A stretch of DNA of 64,000 bases from UBA4582 sp002389265 (GCA_943788825.1 CALSRT010000001.1:62001-126000), one strand, 5' to 3'. Counted from the first letter of the stretch, positions 16,947 through 26,441 are shown. The notes: generated by a model from the sequence alone, not told the origin. Translations and numbers: made by a program.

Positions 16947-17732
16947 TTGAACTATCAACACGTCAAAGTCTCGATCGAGAACAAAGTAGCGGTAATTACC
17001 CTCAATGCACCGGATGTCCTCAACGCCTTATCGAAGATCATGGTGGAGGAACTGTCTGCCGCGATCAGCGAGGTAGCTCATCCCGATAGCGGCGCCAGAT
17101 GTTTGATTATGACCGGTGAAGGCCGGGCGTTTTGCGCCGGTGCAAACCTGGCGGCTCGAGGTGAAGCCGGTAGCTTACCGCCGGTAGGCCACATTCTCGA
17201 AACCCACTATGCCTCGGTGATGAATAAATTACGGCGCCTGCCATTTCCTTTTGTCTCGGCGGTTAATGGGCCTGCCGTCGGCGTCGGGATGAGCTTCGCG
17301 ATCATGGCAGATATGGTCGTGATGGCTAAGAGCGCCTATTTTTTGCAGGCCTTCGCCAACGTGGGTTTGATTCCAGACGGTGGCGCAACTTGGCTGTTGC
17401 CCCGGATTGTTGGTTGGCGCCGGGCGACAGAATTGTCCATGATGGCGGAGCGATTACCCGCTGAAAAAGCCTTTGAGTGGGGCTTGATCAATCGTCTGGT
17501 AGAAGATGGGGATGTCATGGGTGAAGCCATGCAGATCGCCGAGAAGTTTGCTAATGGACCCTTCTCGCTGGGCCTGATTCGCCGTGCCTATTGGGACTCT
17601 CAAGAGAACAGCTTCAGTCAGCAATTGCAGTTGGAGACGGAGTTGCAGACTCAGGCGGGCGCCTCAGCGGACAATGTCGAGGGTATTAAAGCGTTTCTAG
17701 AGAAGCGACCTGCGAAATTCACGGGGCAGTGA
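16947..17732 (+). CDS. Enoyl-CoA hydratase/isomerase (PaaG-like crotonase), TTG start
   Basis: This crotonase of about 261 residues has the oxyanion-hole segment GRAFCAGANL and the active-site stretch LIPDGGATWLLPR. The Asp in PDGG with TWLLPR is the pattern of PaaG-type isomerases, which use a single acidic residue where classical hydratases have two Glu. It therefore probably isomerises or hydrates an enoyl-CoA. I choose TTG at 16947, since AGGAG lies 7 nt upstream and the length then matches the family. An in-frame ATG at 16896 would add 17 atypical residues. It ends at a bidirectional terminator facing the acyl-CoA dehydrogenase pair. Confidence 0.88.
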   Translation: MNYQHVKVSIENKVAVITLNAPDVLNALSKIMVEELSAAISEVAHPDSGARCLIMTGEGRAFCAGANLAARGEAGSLPPVGHILETHYASVMNKLRRLPFPFVSAVNGPAVGVGMSFAIMADMVVMAKSAYFLQAFANVGLIPDGGATWLLPRIVGWRRATELSMMAERLPAEKAFEWGLINRLVEDGDVMGEAMQIAEKFANGPFSLGLIRRAYWDSQENSFSQQLQLETELQTQAGASADNVEGIKAFLEKRPAKFTGQ

Positions 17733-17807
17733 TCTTCATCAGAGACACTGACAGAGTTTGTGAGGAGTGCGAAAAGACAGGTGCCGGCGTTACTCTTCGT
17801 GGGGCAA

Positions 17808-17833
17808 AATAAAGGGGCTTACGCCCCTTTATT
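17808..17833. terminator. Bidirectional Rho-independent terminator
   Basis: A perfect 11-bp stem, AATAAAGGGGC / GCCCCTTTATT with loop TTAC, lies between the convergent crotonase and acyl-CoA dehydrogenase genes. Its A/T-rich outer arms provide U-rich ends in both directions. Confidence 0.8.
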
Positions 17834-17857
17834 GTTACCTTTGTAGCTTTTGGCGTC

Positions 17858-19069
17858 CTAGTTGCCGGTAGGCACTTCCGAAAACGGTATGCCCTTATCT
17901 ACGCGTACATCCTGGGGCAGGCCCAGAACGCGCTCGGCGATAATGTTGGCCATGATCTCATCGGTACCACCTGCAATACGCAAGCCTGGGATGCTCATAT
18001 AAGCTGACTGGAAAATATTTTCCAGCTCGGCGCTTTCAGGGCTCCAGAGTATACCGGCTTGATCCATTAGGTCGATGGCAAAGGATGCCAGATCCTGGGT
18101 CAGCGGCGCACCTACGAGTTTGCCAATGGAATTTTCTGGCCCAGGAATTTCACCTCGAGACAGGGCGGTCATTGACCGATAGCCGGTATATTTCAATCCC
18201 GCTTGACGAACATACCAGTTTGCCAGATTGGCGCGGACCTGTTTGTCTTCGATGGCAGGTTTGTCGTCGATATTGAGTTGTTGCGCCAGTTTCATGATCT
18301 GCTCGAAACCCGCACCGCCACCACCACCGCCGATAGAAGCCCGCTCGTTCATGAGTGTCGTCAACGCTACCTGCCAGCCTTGACCCACCTCGCCAAGTCT
18401 TTGCGCATCAGGAATCCGAACATCGGTGAAGTAAACTTCGTTGAAGCCCGACGCCCCGGAGATCTGTTTGATCGGCTTGATTTCGACCCCAGGCGACTTC
18501 ATGTCGAGGAAGAAATAACTCAAACCCTGGTGCTTGGCAACGTTCGGATCGGTCCGCAATACCAAAATCCCGAAGTCAGAATATTGAGCCCCAGAGGTCC
18601 AGATTTTCTGACCATTAACGACCCATTCGTCACCATCTCGAACGCCGCGGGTCCGCAGGGCAGCAAGGTCAGAGCCACCGGCAGGTTCGCTGAACAATTG
18701 ACACCAAACATTTTCGCCGCTGGCGAGCTTGGGTAAATACTGCTTCTTCTGGTCTTCGGTGGCCCAAGTCATCATGGTCGGTGCGGCCATACCCTGGCCG
18801 ATGCTGAAAAACCCGGTGTTCGGGGCTTTCACTTTAGCCTCTTCTTGGCTGAGGATAACCTGTTCCATCGCATTAGCGCCGCGACCGCCGTATTCCTTTG
18901 GCCAACGAATGCAGGCCCAACCGGCATCGGCTTTGCGCTTTTGCCAAAGTTTGGCTTGGCCCATATCGTCCAGGCCGTTGAGATCAGCTGCGGTAGGGGC
19001 GTTCGCCACCAGCCACTCACGAGCCTCGTTGCGGAAAGTTGCTTCTTCTTTACTGTCGTTAAAATCCAT
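17858..19069 (-). CDS. Acyl-CoA dehydrogenase, subunit of a likely heteromeric pair
   Basis: This 403-residue acyl-CoA dehydrogenase has the FAD-binding WCQLFSEPAGGSDLAAL segment and ends with LRIAGGTDEIMANIIAERVLGLP. At the place where MCAD-type enzymes carry the catalytic Glu (YEGT), this protein has Gly (AGGT), so the base must come from elsewhere or from a partner. Size and motifs match the large subunits of the heterotetrameric dehydrogenases used for steroid side chains (FadE26/FadE29 group). It lies 12 bp downstream of a second, shorter dehydrogenase gene on the same strand, and the two probably form one operon and one enzyme. The substrate is not determined. Confidence 0.9.
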   Translation of the reverse strand: MDFNDSKEEATFRNEAREWLVANAPTAADLNGLDDMGQAKLWQKRKADAGWACIRWPKEYGGRGANAMEQVILSQEEAKVKAPNTGFFSIGQGMAAPTMMTWATEDQKKQYLPKLASGENVWCQLFSEPAGGSDLAALRTRGVRDGDEWVVNGQKIWTSGAQYSDFGILVLRTDPNVAKHQGLSYFFLDMKSPGVEIKPIKQISGASGFNEVYFTDVRIPDAQRLGEVGQGWQVALTTLMNERASIGGGGGGAGFEQIMKLAQQLNIDDKPAIEDKQVRANLANWYVRQAGLKYTGYRSMTALSRGEIPGPENSIGKLVGAPLTQDLASFAIDLMDQAGILWSPESAELENIFQSAYMSIPGLRIAGGTDEIMANIIAERVLGLPQDVRVDKGIPFSEVPTGN

Positions 19070-19081
19070 ACTGATCTCCTT

Positions 19082-20200
19082 CTAGGCTGCGCTGGTCTGT
19101 TCGATAGCGGTAATGAGTTTGTCTTGCCACTGACGCTCGCTGCCCACATTGACCGCGAGGATCTTGGAACGTCGATAGTGGAATTGGCAATCAAATTCCC
19201 AGGTAAATCCCATACCGCCGTGAGTCTGGATATTTTCCTTGGACGCAAAATAATAGGCTTGAATGGCACTGACTCGCGCCGTGGCAGCGGCGATGGGTAG
19301 TTCGCTGGCATTGGTGTTCAACGCCCAGGCACCATAATAACAGTTGGACCGTGCCAGGGTATTGCGCACATACATGTCGGCAAGCTTGTGTTTGATGGCT
19401 TGATAGCTGGCGATGGGTCGACCGAAGGCATAGCGCCCCAGGGCATATTCCTTCGCCATTTCCAGCGCGGCGTCCGAACCACCCACCTGTTCCCAGGCAA
19501 ACAGCACGGCTGCTCGGTTCAGCAGATTCTGAGTGGCAGCCCAACCGCCACCATCAGTGCCTATGAGTTCGGCAGAGGCGCCATTAAAGTCGATTTGAGC
19601 GTGTGACCGGCTGGGGTCGAGGGTTCTGACTTGCGCGCGTTGGATCTCGCTTTGTGTCAGATCTACCAAATACCAGCTGGCGCCATCGCCCTTACTCGAT
19701 TGTGTGACAACGATGGCTAAATCGGCGTAATCACCATCGGGGACGGGTGTCTTGGTGCCATGAATCTTGTCGTTGGTCACTGTCGTGGTGAGGTTTTTTG
19801 GTGATACTTGGCCGTGATTCTCAGCCATGGCGAAGGTGGCGATTAATTCGCCCGAGGCTAATCTTGGCAGCCAGGCTTCTTTCTGGGCTTTCGAACCCTG
19901 GGCCAGAATCGCCTCTGTGGCGAGATAAACGCTGGATGAAAAGGGCAGGGGCGCCATGGCCCGGCCGAGTTCATCGGCGATAACCGATAACTCCAGATAG
20001 CTCAGGCCGAGACCGTCGTATTCCTCGGGAATCACGGTGGATGTCCAGCCCATCTCGGCGACTTTGCGCCATAACTCTTGGTTAAAGGGACCGTTGGCTT
20101 CCAGTGATGCGCGCACCACCTTGGGCGAACAGAAGTCCTTGAGAAAGCCACGGGTCTGTTCCCGCAGCAGGTTTTGTTCCTCCGAGAATTCAAAGTTCAT
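19082..20200 (-). CDS. Acyl-CoA dehydrogenase, partner subunit
   Basis: This 372-residue acyl-CoA dehydrogenase has the family fold: an N-terminal LLREQTRGFLKDF helix, ATFAMAENHGQ in the FAD-binding region, YALGRYAFGRPIASYQAIKH, and the C-terminal HGGMGFTWEFDCQFHYRRS. The FTWE.D....RR ending is the one seen in the short subunits of steroid-type alpha2beta2 dehydrogenases, and it lacks a YEGT base. It is the first gene of the minus-strand pair and faces hslO across about 190 bp. A start at 20200 is supported by the expected initial MNFEFSEEQ. The shared operon with the 403-residue paralogue suggests that neither works alone; this is inferred from family knowledge. Confidence 0.88.
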   Translation of the reverse strand: MNFEFSEEQNLLREQTRGFLKDFCSPKVVRASLEANGPFNQELWRKVAEMGWTSTVIPEEYDGLGLSYLELSVIADELGRAMAPLPFSSSVYLATEAILAQGSKAQKEAWLPRLASGELIATFAMAENHGQVSPKNLTTTVTNDKIHGTKTPVPDGDYADLAIVVTQSSKGDGASWYLVDLTQSEIQRAQVRTLDPSRSHAQIDFNGASAELIGTDGGGWAATQNLLNRAAVLFAWEQVGGSDAALEMAKEYALGRYAFGRPIASYQAIKHKLADMYVRNTLARSNCYYGAWALNTNASELPIAAATARVSAIQAYYFASKENIQTHGGMGFTWEFDCQFHYRRSKILAVNVGSERQWQDKLITAIEQTSAA

Positions 20201-20309
20201 TGCTGTCGTCCTTCAGGTCTAAGGTTGTTAACCGTAAAGATACCCTGTTGTCGAGTCGATGAGTAGAGTCGGGTCAATGATCGTCAAGGTGAAGCTGCAA
20301 AGACCCTGA

Positions 20310-20318
20310 TGGTATACT
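20310..20318 (+). promoter_or_regulatory. Possible extended -10 promoter of hslO
   Basis: TGGTATACT is an extended -10 element (TGnTATAAT type), 76 bp upstream of the hslO ATG. No good -35 box precedes it, which extended -10 promoters can tolerate. Between it and the gene, CCGGCA-AA-TGCCGG can form a small hairpin. Confidence 0.4.
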
Positions 20319-20393
20319 CGCGGCGTTCAATACAGTCTTGGCCGGCAAATGCCGGTTGTGTGAGGATTTATACCAGTTGGAGTGCCAGACGGG

Positions 20394-21254
20394 ATGTCAG
20401 ATTATTCGCAGAGATTTCTTTTTGATGACACCGATATTCGCGGTGAAATTGTCCAGCTCGAGGCCAGCTACCAGGGCGTAGTGGCTGATCATCAATATCC
20501 GTCGGCGGTTGCGCGCCTGTTGGGCGAATTTCTGTCTGCCAGTGTACTGCTAGGCAGCACCATTAAATTCGATGGTCGTCTGGTGTTGCAAGCTCGAGGC
20601 GATGGCGAGCTGAACGTGGTGGTGGCGGAGTGCCGCCATGATGGCAGTATCCGCGGCATCGCCCGCCTGGGTGAGACCGTTGATGGTCAGGATTTTGCGG
20701 CCCTGCTAGGGGAAGGTACCTTGGTGATGACGGTTGAACCGGCCGTAGGCAAAAGTTATCAGAGCCTGGTGCCGCTAACGGGCGGAAGTCTGGCAGCGTG
20801 CCTGGAGTATTATTTTCAGCAATCAGAGCAGCTGATGACCAAGATTTGGTTGTCCGCTGACAACCATCGAGCCGGTGGTCTGCTGCTTCAACAATTACCG
20901 CGACAGTTAGTCATGGACCCTGAAGCGCGAGTACGACAATGGGAACATGCAGTTATCCTGGCGGACACCACCCGTCCCGAAGAGCTGCTTGATCTTGCTG
21001 CTGAGACATTGCTGCAGCGGCTGTATGCCGCCGAGCCCATTCGGGTTCAGTCTCCGAGCCCGGTCGTTTTCAGCTGTAGTTGTTCAGCGACGAGAACGGC
21101 GAATGCGTTGGTTTTGCTGGGTAAGGACGAGGTCGACAGTCTGTTTACGGAGATGCCCGAGGTGGTGATGGGTTGTGAGTTCTGCGGTAAAGATTATCGC
21201 TTTACGCGAGCAAGCCTGGCTGAAGTGCTGCTCGCCGGCGAAGTGCCGCACTAG
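20394..21254 (+). CDS. hslO: Redox-regulated chaperone Hsp33
   Basis: Hsp33 is a cytoplasmic holdase activated by oxidation, which releases zinc and unfolds its C-terminal switch. The 286-residue length fits. The four zinc cysteines are Cys228 and Cys230 (CSC) and Cys261 and Cys264 (CEFC), giving the family's CxC-x30-CxxC pattern. The N-terminus MSDYSQRFLFDDTDIRGEIV and the segment TGGSLAACLEYYFQQSEQ are conserved-looking. I prefer the ATG at 20394 over the GTG at 20382, because the GTG falls inside the GGAG that serves as ribosome site. It is divergent from the acyl-CoA dehydrogenase pair, and an acyl-CoA synthetase gene follows 108 bp downstream. Confidence 0.95.
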   Translation: MSDYSQRFLFDDTDIRGEIVQLEASYQGVVADHQYPSAVARLLGEFLSASVLLGSTIKFDGRLVLQARGDGELNVVVAECRHDGSIRGIARLGETVDGQDFAALLGEGTLVMTVEPAVGKSYQSLVPLTGGSLAACLEYYFQQSEQLMTKIWLSADNHRAGGLLLQQLPRQLVMDPEARVRQWEHAVILADTTRPEELLDLAAETLLQRLYAAEPIRVQSPSPVVFSCSCSATRTANALVLLGKDEVDSLFTEMPEVVMGCEFCGKDYRFTRASLAEVLLAGEVPH

Positions 21255-21362
21255 AGAGGTTGTATCAACCCCCGTGATCTGGCTACACTCAAGCTGGTGC
21301 CAGTCAATGCGCTGTTGACTGAGATGTTGAGTGACTGTCAAAGCCAGACCGGGAGAATGTGA

Positions 21363-22922
21363 ATGACGATCCAGACCTTGAGCGATATCACGCGAACGCA
21401 GCGGTCTCTTAGACCAGACCAAGTGGCACTGATCTACTCAGCTGACGATCGACAATGGACCTATGAGGCGCTAGATATTGAAGCTTGCCAGTGTGCCAAC
21501 GCACTGCGCGGTATGGGGGTCGGTGAGCAGGACCGCGTGGCTTACCTGCACAAGAATACGCCAGAGTATTTTACAAGCCTGTTTGGTGTGACCAAGCTCA
21601 ACGCGGTGTCAGTGGCTGTTAACTGGCGCCTGGCGCCCCCAGAGATGGAGTACATACTCAATCACAGTGAGTCTCGGGTGCTATTGATCGGTGATGAGTT
21701 TCTGGGTCACCTGGCGCAGATGACATTGAATCTGGATCAAATCGTAGTCATTGGTGATCCCGGCGATTCGGGATATCCCAGTTACGAACAATGGATTGCT
21801 GGCCAAGCCATCGATGATCCGAATGTCCCCGTCGCACCTGAGGACACCTGTTATCAGCTATATACTTCAGGCACCACGGGCCTGCCGAAAGGCGTTGAAA
21901 CCACGAATAACAATATGATCTCCCTGATGAGCGAAGGACTCGGAGCCCTGAATTTTTCGCCGACGACCGTTAATCTGGTGTGTATGCCGCTGTTTCATAT
22001 CTCAGGTAGCGGCTGGGGCGTGATTGGTGTGTTCAGCGGTGCTACTTCTATTCTATTGCGGGATGTGGACCTGCAGGAAATTCTTCGAGTCATCCCCGCA
22101 TTTCGTGTCACCCATACAATCTTTGTGCCGGCGGTAATGCAGTTCCTCTTGGCTCAGCCGAATGTTCAGGATGTTGACTACAGCAGCCTGGAGTCGATTA
22201 CCTACGGCGCTTCACCCGTCACTGAAGAAGTTTTGGTTGCCGCAATGAAGACCTTTAAGGCGCGATTCTATCAAGTCTATGGCCTAACAGAAACCACAGG
22301 GGGCATTACGATTTTGATGCCTGAAGACCATGACCCGGGTGGTCCGCGGGCAAGCTTGTTGCGCTCTTGCGGAAAAGCTGTGGTCGGCCACCAATTGCGA
22401 ATTGTGGATCGACTTACTGGCGCGCTACTGCCAGATGGTGAAGTGGGTGAAATTTGTGTCAAGGGTCCACAAATTATGCGGGGTTACTGGCGTAATGATG
22501 AGGCCACGGCAGAGTGTATTGATGCTGATGGCTGGTTCAAGTCTGGCGATGCGGGCTACCTGCAAGAGGGGTTTTTGTTTATTCATGATCGGGTGAAAGA
22601 CATGATCATCTCTGGGGGTGAAAATATTTATCCTGCTGAGATCGAGAATGCTTTGATGAGCCACCCCGATATTGCTGACGCGGCAGTCATCGGTATTCCC
22701 AGTGAGCGCTGGGGTGAAACGGTGAAAGCGATTATCACGCGTAAAGACCCGCGGCTGACGGAAGAAGATGTATATGCTTATTGCCGCCAACGGCTAGCGA
22801 CTTACAAATGTCCGACCTCCGTTGACTGGATGGAGACTATTCCGCGCAATCCATCAGGCAAAATTCTGAAAACCGAACTGCGCAAACCCTACTGGGCCAG
22901 TCGAGAGCGGAATGTTTCTTGA
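21363..22922 (+). CDS. Acyl-CoA synthetase (AMP-forming)
   Basis: This 519-residue member of the ANL superfamily activates a carboxylic acid to its acyl-CoA through an acyl-adenylate. The P-loop-like A3 motif YTSGTTGLPKGVE, the A5 motif YQVYGLTETTGG, the A7 motif GWFKSGDAGYL, and A8 with SGGENIYPAEIENAL are intact. Lys in the A10 motif NPSGKILKTELR completes the active site. Size and motifs fit medium-chain or aryl-type acid ligases; the actual acid is unknown. It begins a plus-strand pair with the CmcJ/NvfI-like gene 97 bp downstream, so the two may act on the same substrate. Confidence 0.92.
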   Translation: MTIQTLSDITRTQRSLRPDQVALIYSADDRQWTYEALDIEACQCANALRGMGVGEQDRVAYLHKNTPEYFTSLFGVTKLNAVSVAVNWRLAPPEMEYILNHSESRVLLIGDEFLGHLAQMTLNLDQIVVIGDPGDSGYPSYEQWIAGQAIDDPNVPVAPEDTCYQLYTSGTTGLPKGVETTNNNMISLMSEGLGALNFSPTTVNLVCMPLFHISGSGWGVIGVFSGATSILLRDVDLQEILRVIPAFRVTHTIFVPAVMQFLLAQPNVQDVDYSSLESITYGASPVTEEVLVAAMKTFKARFYQVYGLTETTGGITILMPEDHDPGGPRASLLRSCGKAVVGHQLRIVDRLTGALLPDGEVGEICVKGPQIMRGYWRNDEATAECIDADGWFKSGDAGYLQEGFLFIHDRVKDMIISGGENIYPAEIENALMSHPDIADAAVIGIPSERWGETVKAIITRKDPRLTEEDVYAYCRQRLATYKCPTSVDWMETIPRNPSGKILKTELRKPYWASRERNVS

Positions 22923-23019
22923 TGCTTGTCTGATGGCTTGTCTGATGGTTTGTCTGATGACATGTCATGATGACGCGGATGACTGCCGTGCCGTTTGTTA
23001 CTAACTCAAGGAGAAGCCA

Positions 23020-23844
23020 ATGACGAACCAATCACAACGCTTATTCTGTCAGGCGGACCTGAATTATGTTGACCAGTCCTTTGCCGAACCTGTCATCGTC
23101 AATGTCGCTATTCGAGACGGGCGCCAGACCTTTGCGGGAAGCTGGCAAGACTGTGGTTTTGAGTTATTGCCCCACAAGAGTCAGGTGCAGCATTGGCAGG
23201 AACAAGAAATTATGGAGATTCACTACGCTGAGATTGCGGTGCTGGCCCGGCAATTGACGGGCTGTGACCATGCCCTAGTGAGTAGCCATATCATCCGCAA
23301 CCCGCAACAGGCGAGTTTGCATCCAGATCTCGCGCCGATCCGCTCCGTGCATTCAGACTTTGCCGCCAGCTATGGCGATCTTATCCGCTCGCGTTACTTG
23401 ATGGATGATGCGCAAACACTTAGTAGTTTGCGTCAGGCGGGCATTAGCGGCGAGGATGTGGGTCGTGCCAGGCGCTTGCTGATTTTGCAATTTTGGCGGA
23501 ACGTGGGTGCCGAGAAAATGGATTTACCCTTGGCATTTTGCGATGCGCGAACGGTCCCGCAGACAGACATTAGGCCGTCATTGGTCGAAGACTATGCCGG
23601 TGGCGGTTTTGACTTTGAAACTTTGGGGATCGCCCCGCCGCGGGTCAAAGACCAGCATCAATGGTATGGCTTTCCGAATATGCATCGCGATGAGGTGGTG
23701 GCCTTTCGTACCTATGACAGCGACCGCCTCGGTACCGACAAACCCTACTGGACGCCACACTCAGCCTTTGCTGACCCCGAGGTCAACCTCGGTGAGCCAG
23801 GGCGCTCATCCATCGAGCTGCGGGCGACCTGCCTGTTTATGTAG
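23020..23844 (+). CDS. CmcJ/NvfI-type oxidoreductase
   Basis: This 274-residue protein resembles the CmcJ/NvfI/AsaB family of non-haem-iron-like oxidoreductases, related to gibberellin desaturases and enzymes of fungal and bacterial secondary metabolism. Visible features are the HSDFAASYGD segment that carries the H-x-D of the predicted metal site, RLLILQFWRNVG, and the C-terminal PGRSSIELRATCLF, which is characteristic of the family. The reaction is unknown; relatives perform 2-oxoglutarate-dependent oxidation or isomerisation. It follows the acyl-CoA synthetase and overlaps the convergent TauD-type gene by 8 bp. A good ribosome site (AAGGAGAAGCC) precedes the ATG. Confidence 0.75.
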   Translation: MTNQSQRLFCQADLNYVDQSFAEPVIVNVAIRDGRQTFAGSWQDCGFELLPHKSQVQHWQEQEIMEIHYAEIAVLARQLTGCDHALVSSHIIRNPQQASLHPDLAPIRSVHSDFAASYGDLIRSRYLMDDAQTLSSLRQAGISGEDVGRARRLLILQFWRNVGAEKMDLPLAFCDARTVPQTDIRPSLVEDYAGGGFDFETLGIAPPRVKDQHQWYGFPNMHRDEVVAFRTYDSDRLGTDKPYWTPHSAFADPEVNLGEPGRSSIELRATCLFM

Positions 23845-24721
23845 GCGTGTGTCCATTTGCAGTCTCTGCGGCCTCTGACGCCGGATCACCACCAATCCGC
23901 GAGTGATACATGACTCGCGGTTCCGTCATGTCCCAGGGACAAGCGCGGTGCAACAGACAACGATTATCCCAGATGACCGCGTCCCCCGCAGACCACTGAT
24001 GGTGATAGACCCTGGGTGCTTGGCAGGCAAAGGTCACCAGGGACTCCAGTAATGCTTCTGATTCAGCTTCGCTGAGGCCGGGAATGCCATATGCATGGCG
24101 TCCAATCAGTAAGGCTGGGCGGCCGGTCTCAGGATGAACCTTGACCAATGGACGCAGTGGTGGTGGCAAATCGTGCAGTCCGTAGCCACTATAACTGCCA
24201 TTTTTGTTCGGCGTGCCATCGATCTTTGCCTGACTATAGTGCAGCGAGTGGTACGCGCTCAGGCCATCGACTCGGGTCCGCAAGGTATCGTCCAGCGCCG
24301 CGTAGGCGGCACGCATATCGGCCCAACCTGTTTGGCCGTCTTTGACAGGCACAGTGTGAGCAGTAAACACAGCGCCCTTGGCCTGCACCGGCATATAGGT
24401 ACTGTCGGCATGCCAGCCCATATTGCCCACCAGTACCTTCACGACATCATCGCTGCCGTCTGCCAGGCGGACGCTGCCATCGCGCCTGACATTGCTGATT
24501 GGTGCCAGGTCGAATTCCAGTTCGCCGAAGCGTCGAGCAAAATTAATCTGGGCTTGGTGGCTGAGATGCTGGCCTGGGAACACCAGCAGAGCGTACTCAA
24601 GCCAGGCTGAATAAAGTGCGGTAAACTCGGCATCACTCAGGTTGGTCAGATCCAGGTCGGTGACTCGGGCGCCAAAGCTGGCATCTAGGGGAGTAATGTT
24701 GAAGTGGTGATCCAGGTTCAT
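23837..24721 (-). CDS. TauD/TfdA-family 2-oxoglutarate dioxygenase
   Basis: This 294-residue Fe(II)/2-oxoglutarate-dependent dioxygenase hydroxylates an organic acid, sulfonate, sulfate ester or aryloxy-acid. The metal triad is His104, Asp106 (GWHADSTY) and His258 (LLHRA). Arg269, 11 residues after the distal His, is the expected 2-oxoglutarate-binding Arg. I start at the ATG at 24721, preceded by GGGAGCC; a longer frame to 24784 adds residues with no family match. Its 3' end overlaps the convergent CmcJ/NvfI-like gene. A sulfatase-like hydrolase lies just upstream on the same strand, which hints at an organosulfur or phosphonate-ester substrate. Confidence 0.88.
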   Translation of the reverse strand: MNLDHHFNITPLDASFGARVTDLDLTNLSDAEFTALYSAWLEYALLVFPGQHLSHQAQINFARRFGELEFDLAPISNVRRDGSVRLADGSDDVVKVLVGNMGWHADSTYMPVQAKGAVFTAHTVPVKDGQTGWADMRAAYAALDDTLRTRVDGLSAYHSLHYSQAKIDGTPNKNGSYSGYGLHDLPPPLRPLVKVHPETGRPALLIGRHAYGIPGLSEAESEALLESLVTFACQAPRVYHHQWSAGDAVIWDNRCLLHRACPWDMTEPRVMYHSRIGGDPASEAAETANGHTPT

Positions 24722-24941
24722 CGTTGTGGCTCCCGTTTCAAGGGTCTTAATATAAGCATCTGTTCCTGCATAAACCAGTACCAAGTTTGTAGAGGCCTTT
24801 CTAGCATTGTTCTGGTTTCGAGTTGCGCCAGGCTCTGCGGTAAATAAACGCCTGGCGTGGCAGTCTCGACTATCCCATTCTAACGGGTAATATATGGTGA
24901 CATGAATCTAAACGCTTAAGGCGAGGTTTGGCAAAATATCA

Positions 24942-26441
24942 CTATTCATCTTTCATGTTTTTCAAACCATCAGTCCGACTGATCTGCAGGTGTGTCAACG
25001 TTTTGTCTGTGGTACGTAAGCGCCAGCTTAAGAGTTTCTGCGCATACTCGGCGACGATGGCTGGTGACGTAGTCGCGATGTTTGTCAGTTCGCCAGGATC
25101 ATTTTTAAGGTCGAACAGCAGGCACGGCAAGTCGGCGAAGTGTACATACTTATAACGCGCATCTCGAATAACATTCAGGCAGGCCGACTCCATGTTCAGG
25201 TCTAGGGCATTTTCGGCCTGCGAGTGGCGGAAATCATATTCGTAGTGGGCGCAGGTCCGCCAATTGTTTAATGTCTTGCCTTGCAGTTTCGGTAATAAGG
25301 AGCAGCCGTCGCACTGCCGCGGAAGTGTTAGGTCGAGGCTGGCCAAAATGGTCGGTAGAATATCTACATGCTCGGTGAAGTCATCGCAGCTGCCTGGTTC
25401 CCCGCCAGGGGCGTGAATAATCAACGGAATATGGTAAGACTGGTCGAAGAAGCCCGCTTTGCCATACATCCAGTGATCACCCATTTGCTCACCGTGGTCG
25501 GATGTAAAAATCAGCAGAGTGTTGTCCCATTGTCCCGTGTCTTTCAGCCAATTGATGAGGCGGCCCATATTATCGTCTACTTCGCTCATCAAACCATAGT
25601 AGCTGGCCTGCAATAAACGATGGCGGTCAATGTCGACATGGCTGCGGTTGCGCTCATTGCCCAGGTGCTCAGCCAGCCAGGGGTGAGAATCTCTCTCAGA
25701 CTCCAAATTAGTCTGCCTAACAGGTGCGGGTAGGTTGTCAGTCGGATAACGTAAGTGATAAGGCGCGGCGGCTACCCAGGGTGGGTGAGGCGCGCGCAAT
25801 GACAAATGGGCGCACCAGCCTTGCCGGGTCGTCGAGGTGTGCTGTTTGAAAGCCTGGATGTAATTGATGACCTCACTCGTGAGGAAGTAAGTGTCCGTGT
25901 GAGTTTTGTCAAATATCAGGGGCTCGGGTTTGAGTTTGTCCGGCGCGGCTCTTGCGCGCAATGAATAGGTTGCACCATCAACATCTGGTAACTGATAGCC
26001 TTTGGTTTGCAAAAATCGCCGCCAGTCTGGGCACAGGGTGCCCATATCAATGATCGGCCGGATGCCCGGCAGCACGCCTTCGTCATTAAAAAGTCCGGGA
26101 TGATCCTCGAGAACCCCGCGAGGGTCCATTGCAGTATGCGTATAGCCAAACAACACCGGGTCGTAGCCATTGGCTCGCAGCTCTGTTGCCCAGTTAGTAA
26201 AGCGACTATCTAGGGGGGTGCCGTTAGTGCCCGACCGATGATTGTGCAAGTACATGCCAGTATGCAGGCTGGCTCGACTAGGGCCACAGGGAACCGCATT
26301 GGCGTAGTGTTGGCGAAACTGAGTGCTCTCGGCGGCTAGTTGGTCGAGGTGTGGGGTTGTTACCACGGGGTGCCCCATGCTGCTGAGGCAGTCTCCACGC
26401 CATTGGTCGGCCGTAATGAAAAGTAGGTTTGTCGGTTTCAT
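24942..26441 (-). CDS. Sulfatase-family hydrolase, phosphonate monoester hydrolase-like
   Basis: This 499-residue enzyme of the alkaline phosphatase superfamily has the formylglycine motif PCGPSRASLHTG. Cys52 is the residue expected to be oxidised to formylglycine, and Asp12 is a metal ligand (FITADQWRGD). FTSDHGEQMGDH supplies further metal and substrate ligands. From memory, segments such as GLMSEVDDNMGRL, LIIFTSDHGEQ and the C-terminal LSWRL..TDKTLTH strongly resemble phosphonate monoester hydrolases of Rhizobium/Burkholderia, which also hydrolyse sulfate and phosphate esters. No signal peptide is seen, so it is probably cytoplasmic. Activation needs a formylglycine-generating enzyme, not present in the window. 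Confidence 0.88.
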   Translation of the reverse strand: MKPTNLLFITADQWRGDCLSSMGHPVVTTPHLDQLAAESTQFRQHYANAVPCGPSRASLHTGMYLHNHRSGTNGTPLDSRFTNWATELRANGYDPVLFGYTHTAMDPRGVLEDHPGLFNDEGVLPGIRPIIDMGTLCPDWRRFLQTKGYQLPDVDGATYSLRARAAPDKLKPEPLIFDKTHTDTYFLTSEVINYIQAFKQHTSTTRQGWCAHLSLRAPHPPWVAAAPYHLRYPTDNLPAPVRQTNLESERDSHPWLAEHLGNERNRSHVDIDRHRLLQASYYGLMSEVDDNMGRLINWLKDTGQWDNTLLIFTSDHGEQMGDHWMYGKAGFFDQSYHIPLIIHAPGGEPGSCDDFTEHVDILPTILASLDLTLPRQCDGCSLLPKLQGKTLNNWRTCAHYEYDFRHSQAENALDLNMESACLNVIRDARYKYVHFADLPCLLFDLKNDPGELTNIATTSPAIVAEYAQKLLSWRLRTTDKTLTHLQISRTDGLKNMKDE

